Assembly (NCBI RefSeq): GCF_000524475.1
Contig: NZ_BAVQ01000007.1
Coordinates: 62,001 to 126,000 of the forward strand
Direction of reading: 5' to 3'
DNA: 64,000 bases
Origin: Tomitella biformata AHU 1821
GTDB taxonomy: Bacteria; Actinomycetota; Actinomycetes; Mycobacteriales; Mycobacteriaceae
The notes beneath the pieces are model-generated. The model saw only the letters and a list, made by a program, of their open reading frames with translations. It was not told where the DNA came from and searched no databases. Each line of letters starts with the position of its first letter. Positions within the stretch are counted from its first letter, which is position 1. Made by a program: the position numbers and the translations under genes. Below, in pieces: positions 28,248 to 35,919 of this stretch.

Positions 28248-29183
28248 ATGCACCCGCCGTGTGAGCCTCATCGCCCCCCAGCGCCTGCGGCAGGACCAGC
28301 GCCTGCGGCGGGATCACCAGCTGCGGCCACTCTGTGCGGGCGGCCAGTGACGACCGCGCGGGCCCTGGTCATGGCGATCATCAACCGCACCCCGGACTCG
28401 TTCTACGACCAAGGCGCGACCTTCACCGACGGGGCCGCGATGGATGCGGTCCGCAAGGCCGTCGACGATGGCGCGGACGTGGTCGATATCGGCGGCGTCA
28501 AAGCTGGGCCCGGCGACGAGGTGGACGAGGCGCAGGAGATCGAGCGCGTTATTCCGTTTATCGCGTGGGCGCGAGAAGCGTTCCCGGGCTTGCTGATCAG
28601 CGTCGACACCTATCGTCCCGGCGTTGCGCGGCGCGCCCGCGCGGCGGGCGTGGACCTGATCAACGACACCTGGGGTGGGTCCAACCCCGAGCTGTTGGAG
28701 GTCGTCGCGGAGATCGGCGCGGGCCTGGTGTGCTCGCACACCGGCGGCGCGGTGCCGCGTACCCGCCCGCACCGGGTCCGCTACGCCGATGTGGTGCAGG
28801 ACGTCGTGGAGAAGGTCGTCGGCGACGCGGAGCGCGCTGTCGCGGCGGGCGTCGCGCGGGACTCGATCTTGATCGATCCCACCCACGACTTCGGCAAGAA
28901 CACCTTCCACGGGTTGGCGCTGCTGCGCCATGTCGATGTGCTGGTGGACACCGGTTGGCCGGTGCTGATGGCGCTGAGCAACAAGGACTTTATCGGGGAG
29001 ACACTGGGTGTGGGATTGCAGGAGCGCCTAGAAGGGACGCTGGCGGCCACCGCGCTGGCGGCCGCGGCCGGCGCCCGGGTCTTCCGGGTGCACGAGGTGG
29101 CGCAGACGCGCCGCGTGCTGGAGATGGTCGGCGCAATAGTGGGCACGGCGTCGCCGGCCCGAACAGTGAGAGGCTTGGCATGA
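28248..29183 (+). CDS. folP2: Dihydropteroate synthase homologue FolP2
   Basis: This 311-residue TIM-barrel protein belongs to the DHPS family and matches mycobacterial FolP2 (Rv1207). Present are the N-R-T-P-D-S-F-Y-D block near 47-55, D-I-G-G-V-K-A-G-P-G, and I-N-D-T-W-G-G. The family usually has D-x-G-G-E-S-T-R-P-G; here the S-T-R part is replaced by K-A, as in FolP2, which has little or no DHPS activity in mycobacteria. The N terminus is low complexity (repeated P-A-P-A-A-G). The start may be ATG 28248 (GGAG at 3 nt) or ATG 28239. Its stop overlaps the gpgS start by 4 bases, and that pairing is conserved in mycobacteria. Confidence 0.86.
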   Translation: MHPPCEPHRPPAPAAGPAPAAGSPAAATLCGRPVTTARALVMAIINRTPDSFYDQGATFTDGAAMDAVRKAVDDGADVVDIGGVKAGPGDEVDEAQEIERVIPFIAWAREAFPGLLISVDTYRPGVARRARAAGVDLINDTWGGSNPELLEVVAEIGAGLVCSHTGGAVPRTRPHRVRYADVVQDVVEKVVGDAERAVAAGVARDSILIDPTHDFGKNTFHGLALLRHVDVLVDTGWPVLMALSNKDFIGETLGVGLQERLEGTLAATALAAAAGARVFRVHEVAQTRRVLEMVGAIVGTASPARTVRGLA

Positions 29184-30115
29184 GCGACGGCGGCGTTATC
29201 CGCACCTGGCATGATCCGAATTGGACTGTGCCACAATTAATTTCCGCCAAACGTGGTCGCACCGTATCGGTTGTGCTCCCCGCGTTGAACGAGGAGGCCA
29301 CCGTCGCCGGGGTCCTGGACACCATCCGCCCGCTGCTCGGCGGCTCGGCGGGCGAGGGTCTGGTGGATGAGCTGGTGGTCCTGGACTCGGGCTCCACCGA
29401 CCGCACCGCGGAATGCGCGCGGATGGCCGGCGCCCGGGTGATCAGCCGCGAGGAGGCCGTGCCCGGGCTCGAGCCGGTGCCGGGCAAGGGCGAGGCGCTG
29501 TGGCGCTCAATCGCGGCCACCACCGGGGACTTCATTGTGTTCATCGACTCCGACCTGATCGACCCGGACCCCAACTACGTCCCCAACCTCCTGGGCCCGC
29601 TGCTCACCGAGGACGGGATCCACCACGTCAAGGGCTTCTACCGCCGGCCGCTGCGGATCAACGAGACCGAGGACCCCCGCGGCGGCGGCAGGGTCACGGA
29701 GCTCGTGGCGCGGCCCATGCTCGCGGCGCTGCGGCCCGAGCTCCGGGGCATCGTGCAACCGCTCGGCGGGGAGTACTCGGGAACTCGGGAGCTCCTGGCC
29801 AGCGTGCCCTTCGCCCCTGGCTACGGCGTCGAGATCGGGCTGCTGCTCGACACCTACGCCCGCTACGGCGCGGCGGGGTTGGGGCAGGTGAACCTGTCCG
29901 TGCGCAAGCACCGCAATCGCGACCTGATGGAGCTGGGCGTGATGAGCCGCCAGATCATCGGAACCATGCTGCGCCGCTGCGGGATTGACGATCAGGGCGA
30001 GGGTCTGACCCAGTACTACGCCAAGGAGGGCTCCTTCGCGCCGCGCACCAGCGACGTGGACCTGGTCGACCGCCCGCCGATCGACAGCCTGACGCGCACG
30101 CACGCGCCCATGTGA
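29180..30115 (+). CDS. gpgS: Glucosyl-3-phosphoglycerate synthase GpgS
   Basis: This 311-residue GT-A glycosyltransferase (GT81) transfers glucose from a nucleotide sugar to 3-phosphoglycerate, the first step in methylglucose lipopolysaccharide synthesis. The metal-binding D-S-D motif is at 123-125. The strand V-V-L-P-A-L-N-E-E-A-T-V, the L-D-S-G-S-T-D-R-T nucleotide-binding block and the G-Y-G-V-E-I-G acceptor-site block are conserved. The ATG overlaps the folP2 stop (ATGA), with GAGAGG about 7 nt upstream. Order folP2-gpgS-DivIVA-like gene matches Rv1207-Rv1208-Rv1209. The cytosolic MGLPs made through this pathway are thought to bind long acyl chains during mycolate-type synthesis. Confidence 0.92.
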   Translation: MSDGGVIRTWHDPNWTVPQLISAKRGRTVSVVLPALNEEATVAGVLDTIRPLLGGSAGEGLVDELVVLDSGSTDRTAECARMAGARVISREEAVPGLEPVPGKGEALWRSIAATTGDFIVFIDSDLIDPDPNYVPNLLGPLLTEDGIHHVKGFYRRPLRINETEDPRGGGRVTELVARPMLAALRPELRGIVQPLGGEYSGTRELLASVPFAPGYGVEIGLLLDTYARYGAAGLGQVNLSVRKHRNRDLMELGVMSRQIIGTMLRRCGIDDQGEGLTQYYAKEGSFAPRTSDVDLVDRPPIDSLTRTHAPM

Positions 30116-30125
30116 GGATTGGGGC

Positions 30126-30428
30126 ATGATCACCGCGCTGCTCTACATCGTTGTGCTGGCCGTGGTCGCGGGGGCGCTGTTCTTCCTCGCCTCTGCGATC
30201 TTCGGCCGCGGCGAGGAACTGGACCCTCTGCCCAGGGGGCTAACCCTGGCGACCCTGCCGGCCGCGGACCTCGCGGGTGAGGATGTGCGGGCGCTTCGGT
30301 TTCAGCAGGTGGTGCGGGGATATAAGACGAGTGAGGTCGATTGGGCTCTGGCCCGGCTTGCCGCGGAGATCGACCGTCTGCGTGACCTCGCCGGGCAGGG
30401 CGAAGGGGGCAGTGGCCAGCCAGAATAG
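30126..30428 (+). CDS. DivIVA-domain membrane protein (Rv1209-like)
   Basis: This 100-residue protein has one N-terminal transmembrane helix (4-25) and a DivIVA-like segment near 55-88: L-R-F-Q-Q-V-V-R-G-Y-K-T-S-E-V-D-W, followed by a short coiled-coil helix. The R-G-Y-x-x-x-E-V-D motif is the membrane-recognition signature of DivIVA/Wag31 N domains. It resembles Rv1209, which follows gpgS in M. tuberculosis. A role near the growing cell pole is possible but not shown. GAGGA and GGGG precede the ATG within 12 nt. The downstream 164 bp hold the DUF3117 promoter. Confidence 0.78.
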   Translation: MITALLYIVVLAVVAGALFFLASAIFGRGEELDPLPRGLTLATLPAADLAGEDVRALRFQQVVRGYKTSEVDWALARLAAEIDRLRDLAGQGEGGSGQPE

Positions 30429-30546
30429 CCCTCCCCGCCACAGACACCCGTCCTGTTGGGAGTGGGTCGAATAACGGTTTCCCCCTCCGATAGGGAAGAA
30501 TGGTGATGGTCGGCACTAGTTTTGCCGCGCAACACTGATTCGGACG

Positions 30547-30569
30547 CGGACCGGCAGATGCCCGGTCCG
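30547..30569 (+). promoter_or_regulatory. Hairpin in the DUF3117 gene leader
   Basis: CGGACCGG (30547-30554) pairs perfectly with CCGGTCCG (30562-30569) across a 7-nt loop. The stem ends 9 nt before the GGAGGGAG ribosome site of the DUF3117 gene. It may stabilise the transcript or influence ribosome access; I know of no described element of this kind here. Confidence 0.4.
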
Positions 30570-30592
30570 AGAAGATCTGGAGGGAGCACACG

Positions 30593-30760
30593 ATGGCGGC
30601 CATGAAGCCCCGGACCGGGGACGGTCCCCTCGAAGCAACCAAAGAGGGACGCGGAATTGTAATGCGGGTTCCGCTTGAGGGTGGCGGGCGTTTGGTCGTA
30701 GAGCTGACGCCAGATGAGGCGGCTGCACTCGGCGAAGAGCTGCGTGGAGTCACCGCTTAG
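30593..30760 (+). CDS. DUF3117 small protein (Rv1211 orthologue)
   Basis: This 55-residue protein begins M-A-A-M-K-P-R-T-G-D-G-P-L-E and continues with the block G-I-V-M-R-V-P-L-E-G-G-G-R-L-V-V-E-L and the acidic helix T-P-D-E-A-A-A-L-G-E-E-L. It is almost identical to M. tuberculosis Rv1211, described in the literature as a small calmodulin-like protein; the family is nearly universal in actinobacteria and its function is unsettled. The start has the strongest ribosome site in the window, GGAGGGAG at 6 nt, suggesting high expression. An upstream hairpin (30547-30569) and a strong terminator (30828-30868) frame it as its own transcription unit. Confidence 0.92.
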   Translation: MAAMKPRTGDGPLEATKEGRGIVMRVPLEGGGRLVVELTPDEAAALGEELRGVTA

Positions 30761-30827
30761 CTCTCTGAGGAGGGGATTCTGCGGCGAGTAGTTCGCTGGC
30801 AGTATGCCCCGTACAGCTGGAAGATCG

Positions 30828-30868
30828 AGAACCCCGCCTGTCGACCTGACACGGCGGGGTTCTGTTTT
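30828..30868 (+). terminator. Intrinsic terminator after the DUF3117 gene
   Basis: AGAACCCCGCC pairs perfectly with GGCGGGGTTCT (11 bp) across a 14-nt loop and is followed by G and four T. This is a classical rho-independent terminator, uncommon in high-GC actinobacteria, and lies 67 nt after the DUF3117 stop codon. An open frame continuous with rlmA runs through it. Confidence 0.8.
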
Positions 30869-30898
30869 GTGCGCGGGTATGGGCGAGAGAGGTGCGAG

Positions 30899-31783
30899 AT
30901 GGCGGATCACACCGCTGCGGGGATGACGGCGCTCATCGAGGTCGCGGACGCACTGCGCTGCCCGGTCTGCGAGGGCCAGGTGTCCGTCGAGGGGCGGGCC
31001 GTGCGCTGCGCAGCGGGGCACAGCTTCGACATCGCGCGGCAAGGCTACGTTGGATTGACGGGCGGGGCGCTCAAGTTCACGGGGGACTCCCCGGACATGG
31101 TCGCCGCGCGGGAGCGCTTCCTTGGCGCCGGCCACTTCGAGGCGCTGCTGGCAGCGGTCGCTGAGACCTCGGCGCGAGTGCTGCCCCACTGGGGCGCGGA
31201 GGGCGTGCCGGGCCCGGTCGTCGTCGAGCTTGGGGCGGGCACCGGCCACTATCTCGCGCGGGTCCTAGATGGCGCGCCGTCGGCCCGCGGCGTGGCAGTC
31301 GACGCCTCAAAGCCTGCGGCCCGACGCGCCGCGCGGGCACACCCGCGGGCTGCGTCCGTGTTGACCGACGCGTGGGCGCGGCTGCCCGTGGCCGATGGCG
31401 CTGCCGACTTGGTCATGTCGGTGTTCGCGCCCCGCAACGCGGAGGAGTCCGCCCGGATGCTCCGACCCGGTGGCACGGTGCTGGTCCTCACCCCGGGGCC
31501 GGGCCACCTGGGCGAGTTGGTGGGGCCACTGGGCCTGGTCAACGTGGACGAGCGGAAGGCAGAGCGACTTGAGGCCACCATGGCCGGACACTTCGAGGCC
31601 GCCGAGATGGTGCACATCGAGAGCCGGATGAACCTGTCCCACAAGGACATCGAGAACGTGATCGGAATGGGTCCATCTGCCCGGCATGGCGACCCCGCAC
31701 AGCGCGCCGCGGCGATCGCGGCGCTGCCAGAGCGCGTCACGGTCACCGCGGCGGCGATCGTGACTGTGTTCAGAAGCGTCTAG
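30899..31783 (+). CDS. 23S rRNA (guanine-N1)-methyltransferase, RlmA family
   Basis: This 294-residue enzyme methylates a guanine of the 23S rRNA helix 35 loop (G745 or G748 type). It has the N-terminal zinc finger C-P-V-C (Cys21, 24) with Cys37 and His41, followed by F-D-I-A-R-Q-G-Y-V, which is diagnostic for RlmA/TlrB. The SAM motif V-E-L-G-A-G-T-G-H-Y is near 107-116. RlmA-II/TlrB types can give tylosin or mycinamicin resistance; the subtype cannot be settled here. AGAGAGG lies about 7 nt before the ATG at 30899. An earlier GTG at 30869 lies at the end of the terminator and is not credible. Its stop overlaps that of the convergent O-methyltransferase by 3 bases. Confidence 0.85.
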   Translation: MADHTAAGMTALIEVADALRCPVCEGQVSVEGRAVRCAAGHSFDIARQGYVGLTGGALKFTGDSPDMVAARERFLGAGHFEALLAAVAETSARVLPHWGAEGVPGPVVVELGAGTGHYLARVLDGAPSARGVAVDASKPAARRAARAHPRAASVLTDAWARLPVADGAADLVMSVFAPRNAEESARMLRPGGTVLVLTPGPGHLGELVGPLGLVNVDERKAERLEATMAGHFEAAEMVHIESRMNLSHKDIENVIGMGPSARHGDPAQRAAAIAALPERVTVTAAAIVTVFRSV

Positions 31784-32457
31784 GCCTTCGCCGCGCAGAC
31801 CAAGCCGCCGCCGAGCGGCAGCAACACGGGGATGAGAGTCGGATCCTCGGCGATCGCGCGCAGGGCGTCGCGAGCCGAGACCGCGGCCAGGTCCCGGCGG
31901 CCGGCCTCCGGGGGCGCGCCGTTGGCCAGGACGCCGTTGAGGACGATCACGCCGCCCGGGCGCAGCAGCCGAACTCCCTCGGTGAGGAAGCTCAGGTGGT
32001 CTACGCCAGCGGTGTCGATGAAGACGAGGTCATAGGAGGCGTCGGCCAGCCGGGGGAGCACCTCGAGCGCGCGGCCGTTGATCAGCCGAGTGCGGGAGGG
32101 CGCGATGCCCGCGGCAACGAACGCCTGCTTGGCGGCCCGCTGGTATTCGGGCTCGGTGTCGATAGTGGTGAGCACGCCATCGGAGCGCATGCCGCGAAGC
32201 AGCCACAGTCCGCTGACGCCGGCTCCCGTGCCGATCTCCACGATCGTCCGCGCGTCGAGCATTCGGGCGAACATGCTCAGGGCCGTGCCCACGGACGGCG
32301 CCACGGCGTCGACGCCTAGGTCGCCAGCCCGCTCCCGGGCGGCGGCCAGGCCAGAGTCGCCGCCAACCGCGGCTGCGGAGTCCATCGCGAGGTTGGTGAT
32401 CCAGTCGGTGGCAAAGGCCTCGGCCGTGGATTCAGAGTTGCGGGCATCAGGAGTCAC
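31780..32457 (-). CDS. O-methyltransferase (Rv1220c-like)
   Basis: This 225-residue class I methyltransferase resembles the caffeoyl-CoA/catechol O-methyltransferase family and is the expected gene divergent from sigE, as Rv1220c in M. tuberculosis. SAM motif I is [11 protein letters not shown] near 73-83, with the metal and catalytic aspartate in L-V-F-I-D-T-A near 143-149, followed by [10 protein letters not shown]. The substrate is unknown. The GTG start has no ribosome site, but TAGTCT lies 7 nt upstream, so a leaderless transcript is likely. Confidence 0.86.
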   Translation of the reverse strand: MTPDARNSESTAEAFATDWITNLAMDSAAAVGGDSGLAAARERAGDLGVDAVAPSVGTALSMFARMLDARTIVEIGTGAGVSGLWLLRGMRSDGVLTTIDTEPEYQRAAKQAFVAAGIAPSRTRLINGRALEVLPRLADASYDLVFIDTAGVDHLSFLTEGVRLLRPGGVIVLNGVLANGAPPEAGRRDLAAVSARDALRAIAEDPTLIPVLLPLGGGLVCAAKA

Positions 32458-32515
32458 GCTGTGAAGACTATCGCTGGTGCCTGCCTACGGCGGCTAGGCG
32501 CACCGGATCGACATT

Positions 32516-32540
32516 CTCAGGTGCCGCTCAGGTATCTCAT
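32516..32540. promoter_or_regulatory. Direct repeats upstream of sigE, candidate MprA-type box
   Basis: CTCAGGT occurs at 32516-32522 and again at 32527-32533 with an 11-bp period, followed by a third, partial copy TCTCAT at 32535-32540. One-turn direct repeats of this kind suit an OmpR/PhoB-type response regulator. In M. tuberculosis MprA binds paired direct repeats upstream of sigE and controls it during envelope stress. The match to that box is from memory and no mprA gene is in the window. Confidence 0.45.
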
Positions 32541-32607
32541 ACAGTCGGCACATTCGACTGCGAAAGAGTAAGGGCACTGAATCTCGGGAAGTCGCGCTTC
32601 GGGGGTC

Positions 32608-32634
32608 GGGAACATAAAATGGTGCACGGGTGTT
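32608..32634 (+). promoter_or_regulatory. ECF-type promoter of sigE (candidate SigE/SigH-dependent)
   Basis: GGGAACA (32608-32614) and GTT (32632-32634) are separated by the spacing expected for ECF sigma promoters of the GGAAC-N18-GTT type. In M. tuberculosis sigE has a SigH-dependent promoter and SigE recognises a similar sequence, so this may be an autoregulatory or SigH-linked site. A transcript starting near 32640 would exclude the in-frame ATG at 32619 and supports the start at 32718. Confidence 0.55.
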
Positions 32635-32717
32635 ATCAGGGCTGTGTTGTAAGGACAGCAGGCCTGACGAGCCCGACGGCACGCAATGGTGGCGATGCAG
32701 GATCAGGAGGCTCGAGA

Positions 32718-33332
32718 ATGAACAATGTGCGGACTCGCGCAGGATCAACTGACGGCGCCCCTGTCGGCGAACCCCAGGGCACGGCGGCGTTCGACGAGAC
32801 GGGCGACCGCTCGGCCATGCCCAGCTGGGACAACTTGGTCCGTGAGCATGCCGACCGCGTCTACCGACTGGCCTACCGACTTTCCGGCAACGCACAGGAC
32901 GCCGAGGACCTGACCCAGGACACCTTCATCAGGGTCTTCCGGTCGCTGTCGAACTACCAGGCGGGGACGTTCGAGGGCTGGCTGCACCGCATCACCACGA
33001 ACCTGTTCCTGGACATGGTGCGCCGCCGGAATCGAATCCGGATGGAGGCGCTGCCGGAGGACTACGACCGGGTGCCATCCAACACGCCCGACCCGGAGCA
33101 GATCTATCACGACGCGCGCCTTGATCCCACGCTGCAGCTGGCGCTGGACTCGCTGGCCCCGGATTTCCGGGCCGCGGTGGTCCTGTGCGATATCGAGGGC
33201 CTTTCCTATGAGGAGATCGGCACCACCCTCGGCGTGAAATTGGGTACCGTTCGAAGCAGGATCCATCGTGGCAGGCATGCGATCCGCGAGTATTTAGCGG
33301 CAGCACCGGATCATGAACTGGGACGGAACTGA
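32718..33332 (+). CDS. sigE: ECF sigma factor SigE
   Basis: This 204-residue sigma factor has region 2 (about 35-105), including [14 protein letters not shown] and the -10 recognition helix with W-L-H-R-I-T-T-N, and region 4 (about 140-195) with [20 protein letters not shown]. It lacks extra domains. Context (Rv1220c-like gene, rseA, htrA, tatB) identifies it as SigE, the envelope-stress sigma factor. AGGAGG is 7 nt before the ATG at 32718. M. tuberculosis SigE has alternative longer starts, and an in-frame ATG at 32619 exists here too. The anti-sigma gene follows after 31 bp. Confidence 0.93.
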   Translation: MNNVRTRAGSTDGAPVGEPQGTAAFDETGDRSAMPSWDNLVREHADRVYRLAYRLSGNAQDAEDLTQDTFIRVFRSLSNYQAGTFEGWLHRITTNLFLDMVRRRNRIRMEALPEDYDRVPSNTPDPEQIYHDARLDPTLQLALDSLAPDFRAAVVLCDIEGLSYEEIGTTLGVKLGTVRSRIHRGRHAIREYLAAAPDHELGRN

Positions 33333-33363
33333 GGGAGCGGCACGTGGTGAACGGGGACGAGTC

Positions 33364-33756
33364 ATGACCGAACAGATCGGGCCATTTCGCGGGCGCGGCA
33401 CCGATTCCTCCTTCTCGCTGGGCAGCGCACGCATGACCAGCGTCGGCCACCTCACCACGGAGGCTGTGGCCGCGTATGCGGACGGCGAGTTGCGGATGGG
33501 CCCGCATCTGCGCGCGTCCGCGCATCTCGGCAGCTGCCCGCAGTGTGCCGCGGAGGTCGAGGCACAACGCCGGATCCGCGCAGACCTGCAGGGCTGCGCA
33601 AAGCCCGCGATGTCGGACTCCCTCCTGAGCACCCTCCGCTCCATCCCGCTGTCTCCGTCGGGGGCGTCAGACACCACCGATCGCCCGGCCGAGCAGGCAG
33701 GCGGGCATGGGGGACTCGAGGGGCGGGGCAAGCTGCGCTGGCGGTGGCCGTTCTAA
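33364..33756 (+). CDS. rseA: Anti-sigma-E factor RseA (ZAS family)
   Basis: This 130-residue zinc-associated anti-sigma protein holds SigE inactive until envelope or redox stress. The ZAS signature H-x3-C-x2-C is His54, Cys58, Cys61, within a helix beginning H-L-T-T-E-A-V-A-A-Y-A-D-G-E-L. Like the mycobacterial protein it lacks a transmembrane helix. In M. tuberculosis RseA is phosphorylated by PknB and degraded by ClpC1P2; a matching phosphosite cannot be assigned here. The start is uncertain: ATG 33364 or an ATG at 33313 that overlaps the sigE end, and an inner ATG at 33433 would still keep the ZAS motif. Confidence 0.85.
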   Translation: MTEQIGPFRGRGTDSSFSLGSARMTSVGHLTTEAVAAYADGELRMGPHLRASAHLGSCPQCAAEVEAQRRIRADLQGCAKPAMSDSLLSTLRSIPLSPSGASDTTDRPAEQAGGHGGLEGRGKLRWRWPF

Positions 33757-33841
33757 CGCCACCCCGCAACTCGCGCTGGCCCGCCCTACCCGCCGACGCG
33801 CGGTAGGCTCCTGCACGGCGTTCATTGCGACGGTCTCTACT

Positions 33842-33903
33842 GTGGGGTGAATACTGCGGGGTGTGAATACCGTGCGGTGTGAATACTGAGGGGTGCCAAT
33901 CCA
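33842..33903 (+). repeat. Four tandem 14-16-bp repeats directly upstream of htrA
   Basis: The units run 33842-33855, 33856-33871, 33872-33887 and 33888-33903. The consensus is G-x-G-x-G-G-T-G-T-G-A-A-T-A-C-x. The first unit lacks two bases and the last is degenerate. The array ends 21 bp before the htrA GTG and fills the gap between rseA and htrA. It may be an operator array or contain the promoter; the units are AT-richer than their surroundings. Confidence 0.75.
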
Positions 33904-33924
33904 GTCGCCAGTGAGGGGAACTAA

Positions 33925-35415
33925 GTGAATCCGGAGACGCCCGGCCCGGGGGAGGGCCAGCCGCGGATGGCACCACGCCCCGTGCGACGACCAACTGTGG
34001 ATCCCGCCGCAACGCAGGTGTTCGGGCGGCCCACCGGTGTGGAGGGCTCCTTCACTAAGGGCACCGGAATCGAATCGGAGTTCAATCCTGTTGCGGCCCC
34101 GCCCAACCCGGTTTTCGAGCAGGCCTTCGGCCGTCCGCTTGGGGCAGAGGGAGATCTGCAGCGCGGCCCAGACGACACTCGCCGAGATCCGGCGACTACC
34201 GGGTCCACTGGCACAGTGCCCCCGGGTGGCGTGCCGGTCGACCCGTGGCGGGATCCGGGCTCGCAGGCGAGCCTGACCCCTGCGGAGCCCCAGCCGACTG
34301 CACGCGATCGCCCGGCCGCGACTCCTCTGGGCGTGCGCGACGTGCTCTTCGGCCGCAAGGTCGCGCCGCGGGCCCTCGCTGTGCTGGGCGTCCTGGCCCT
34401 GCTGGTGGGCGTCTCCGGCGGCGTTATCGGGCGGGTCACCGCCGAGGTGAGCCAATCCCTGACCAGTTCCAAGGTGCGCCTGGTGCAGCCGGATGAAACG
34501 CCAGACCAGCCCACCAACGAGTCCGTAGAGGTCGCTTCGGCGGTGCTGCCGGCAGTGGTCTCCATCGAGGTGCAGTCGAAGGACCAGATGGGGTCGGGCT
34601 CCGGCGTGGTCATCGACGGCCGGGGCTACATCGTCACCAACAACCACGTGGTCTCTTCGGCGGCCAACAACCCCGACACCCAACTCCGCGTCACGTTCTC
34701 CGATGGCCAGACGGTCCCGGCACAGATCGTGGGCCGGGATATCAAGACCGACCTCGCCGTCCTCAAGGTTGAGGGGGTCGACAACATGAAGGTCGCGAAC
34801 CTCGGCAATTCCGACTCCATCCAGGTGGGCGAGGACGTGGTGGCGTTCGGCTCCCCGCTGGGATTGAACCGGACGGTCACCAAGGGCATCGTGAGCGCTC
34901 TGAATCGCCCGGTGCGGCTCGCTGGGGAGGACTCCGACACCAACGCCGTTATCGATGCGGTGCAGACGGACGCGGCCATCAACCCCGGCAATTCGGGCGG
35001 GCCGTTGATCAATGCCCGCGGTGAGGTGATCGGTATCAACTCCGCGATCCGCTCCGAGAGCGGCGGGTCGGTGGGGTTGGGCTTCGCCATCCCGGTCAAC
35101 ACCGTCGCCGAGGTCGCAGGCCGACTCATCGAGAGCGGCGAGATGCACCACCCGGAGATCGGCGTCAACGCGCGGACGGTCAGCAACGACCAGGTCACCG
35201 GCGCCGAGATCGCGAACGTCATCGCTGACGGACCCGCGCAGAAGGCTGGCATCATCGAGGGCGACGTGGTGGTGCGGGTCGGCGACAGGGCGGTCACCAG
35301 TGCGGACGAGCTCGTGGTCGCCGTGCACGCCCTCGATATCGGCCAGGAGGCCCCGGTCGAGATCGTCCGCGCGGGCCAAACTATCGGTGTGAATGTGACC
35401 CCGCAGACCGACTAA
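33925..35415 (+). CDS. htrA: HtrA/PepD-family membrane-anchored serine protease
   Basis: This 496-residue protease has a long cytoplasmic proline-rich region (1-145), one transmembrane helix (about 149-170), a trypsin-like domain with His241 (T-N-N-H-V-V), Asp276 (K-T-D-L-A-V-L) and Ser357 (G-N-S-G-G-P-L), and a C-terminal PDZ domain (about 395-490). It degrades or chaperones misfolded envelope proteins and belongs to the SigE response. Position after rseA matches Rv1223. The GTG start follows GAGGGGAA at about 5-6 nt. An unusual tandem repeat array precedes it. tatB follows after 57 bp. Confidence 0.92.
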   Translation: MNPETPGPGEGQPRMAPRPVRRPTVDPAATQVFGRPTGVEGSFTKGTGIESEFNPVAAPPNPVFEQAFGRPLGAEGDLQRGPDDTRRDPATTGSTGTVPPGGVPVDPWRDPGSQASLTPAEPQPTARDRPAATPLGVRDVLFGRKVAPRALAVLGVLALLVGVSGGVIGRVTAEVSQSLTSSKVRLVQPDETPDQPTNESVEVASAVLPAVVSIEVQSKDQMGSGSGVVIDGRGYIVTNNHVVSSAANNPDTQLRVTFSDGQTVPAQIVGRDIKTDLAVLKVEGVDNMKVANLGNSDSIQVGEDVVAFGSPLGLNRTVTKGIVSALNRPVRLAGEDSDTNAVIDAVQTDAAINPGNSGGPLINARGEVIGINSAIRSESGGSVGLGFAIPVNTVAEVAGRLIESGEMHHPEIGVNARTVSNDQVTGAEIANVIADGPAQKAGIIEGDVVVRVGDRAVTSADELVVAVHALDIGQEAPVEIVRAGQTIGVNVTPQTD

Positions 35416-35472
35416 CGGCCCTTCCGTGCGGGGGAATTCCCGCGTGGCCGGGCAGGCACGTACTCTGTCACT

Positions 35473-35916
35473 GTGTTCAGCAACATTGGATGGGGCGAGA
35501 TGGCGATCCTGGTGATCGCGGCCCTCATCATTTTGGGACCCGAGCGGCTACCGAGCGCGATGTCTTGGGTGGCCAAGGCGTTGAAGCAGGCCCGCGAGTA
35601 CGCGACCGGCGCCCAGACTCAGCTCAAGGACGAGCTGGGTCCGGAGTTTGAGGAATTCAAGAAGCCGTTCGAGGAGTTACGCGGGATGCGGGGGATGACG
35701 CCGAAGGGTGTCATCACCAAGCATCTGTTCGACGGCGACGACTCCATCTTCACCGGCAACTTCGACTCGAAGCCCAACCCTCCAGCACCGCTGCCCCCCG
35801 CCCAGAGCCCCTCAGCCCAGAGCCCCTCAGCCCAGAACCCGCCGGCCCAGATCCCTTCGGCTGGACCCGATCCTGCCCCGGGCGCGCCCACGCGGTACGA
35901 CTCCGAGGCGACCTGA
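35473..35916 (+). CDS. tatB: Sec-independent protein translocase subunit TatB
   Basis: This 147-residue protein has the TatB N terminus: [10 protein letters not shown], then a single transmembrane helix ending at the conserved G-P-E-R-L-P, then an amphipathic helix (about 28-65). Residues 100-140 form a Pro/Ala/Gln-rich tail with repeated A-Q-S-P-S units. With TatA and TatC (not in the window) it recognises twin-arginine substrates. The GTG start has no ribosome site. TACTCT lies 6 nt upstream (35461-35466), indicating a leaderless transcript independent of htrA. A 19-bp hairpin follows the stop codon. Confidence 0.92.
   Translation: MFSNIGWGEMAILVIAALIILGPERLPSAMSWVAKALKQAREYATGAQTQLKDELGPEFEEFKKPFEELRGMRGMTPKGVITKHLFDGDDSIFTGNFDSKPNPPAPLPPAQSPSAQSPSAQNPPAQIPSAGPDPAPGAPTRYDSEAT
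35800..35859 (+). repeat. Fifteen-base tandem repeat in tatB, four units
   Basis: The unit GCCCAGAGCCCCTCA occurs exactly at 35800-35814 and 35815-35829 and in diverged form at 35830-35844 and 35845-35859. It encodes A-Q-S-P-S-type repeats in the disordered C-terminal tail of TatB. Copy number could vary between strains without breaking the frame. Confidence 0.85.
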
Positions 35917-35919
35917 CCA

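Noticed and set aside
28259-28330. The repeated P-A-P-A-A-G coding sequence in folP2 as a functional repeat
   Set aside because: It is a short low-complexity N-terminal stretch, and mycobacterial FolP2 also begins with low-complexity repeats.
33842-33903. CRISPR array
   Set aside because: The units are adjacent without unique spacers and are only about 16 bp long; this is a tandem repeat.
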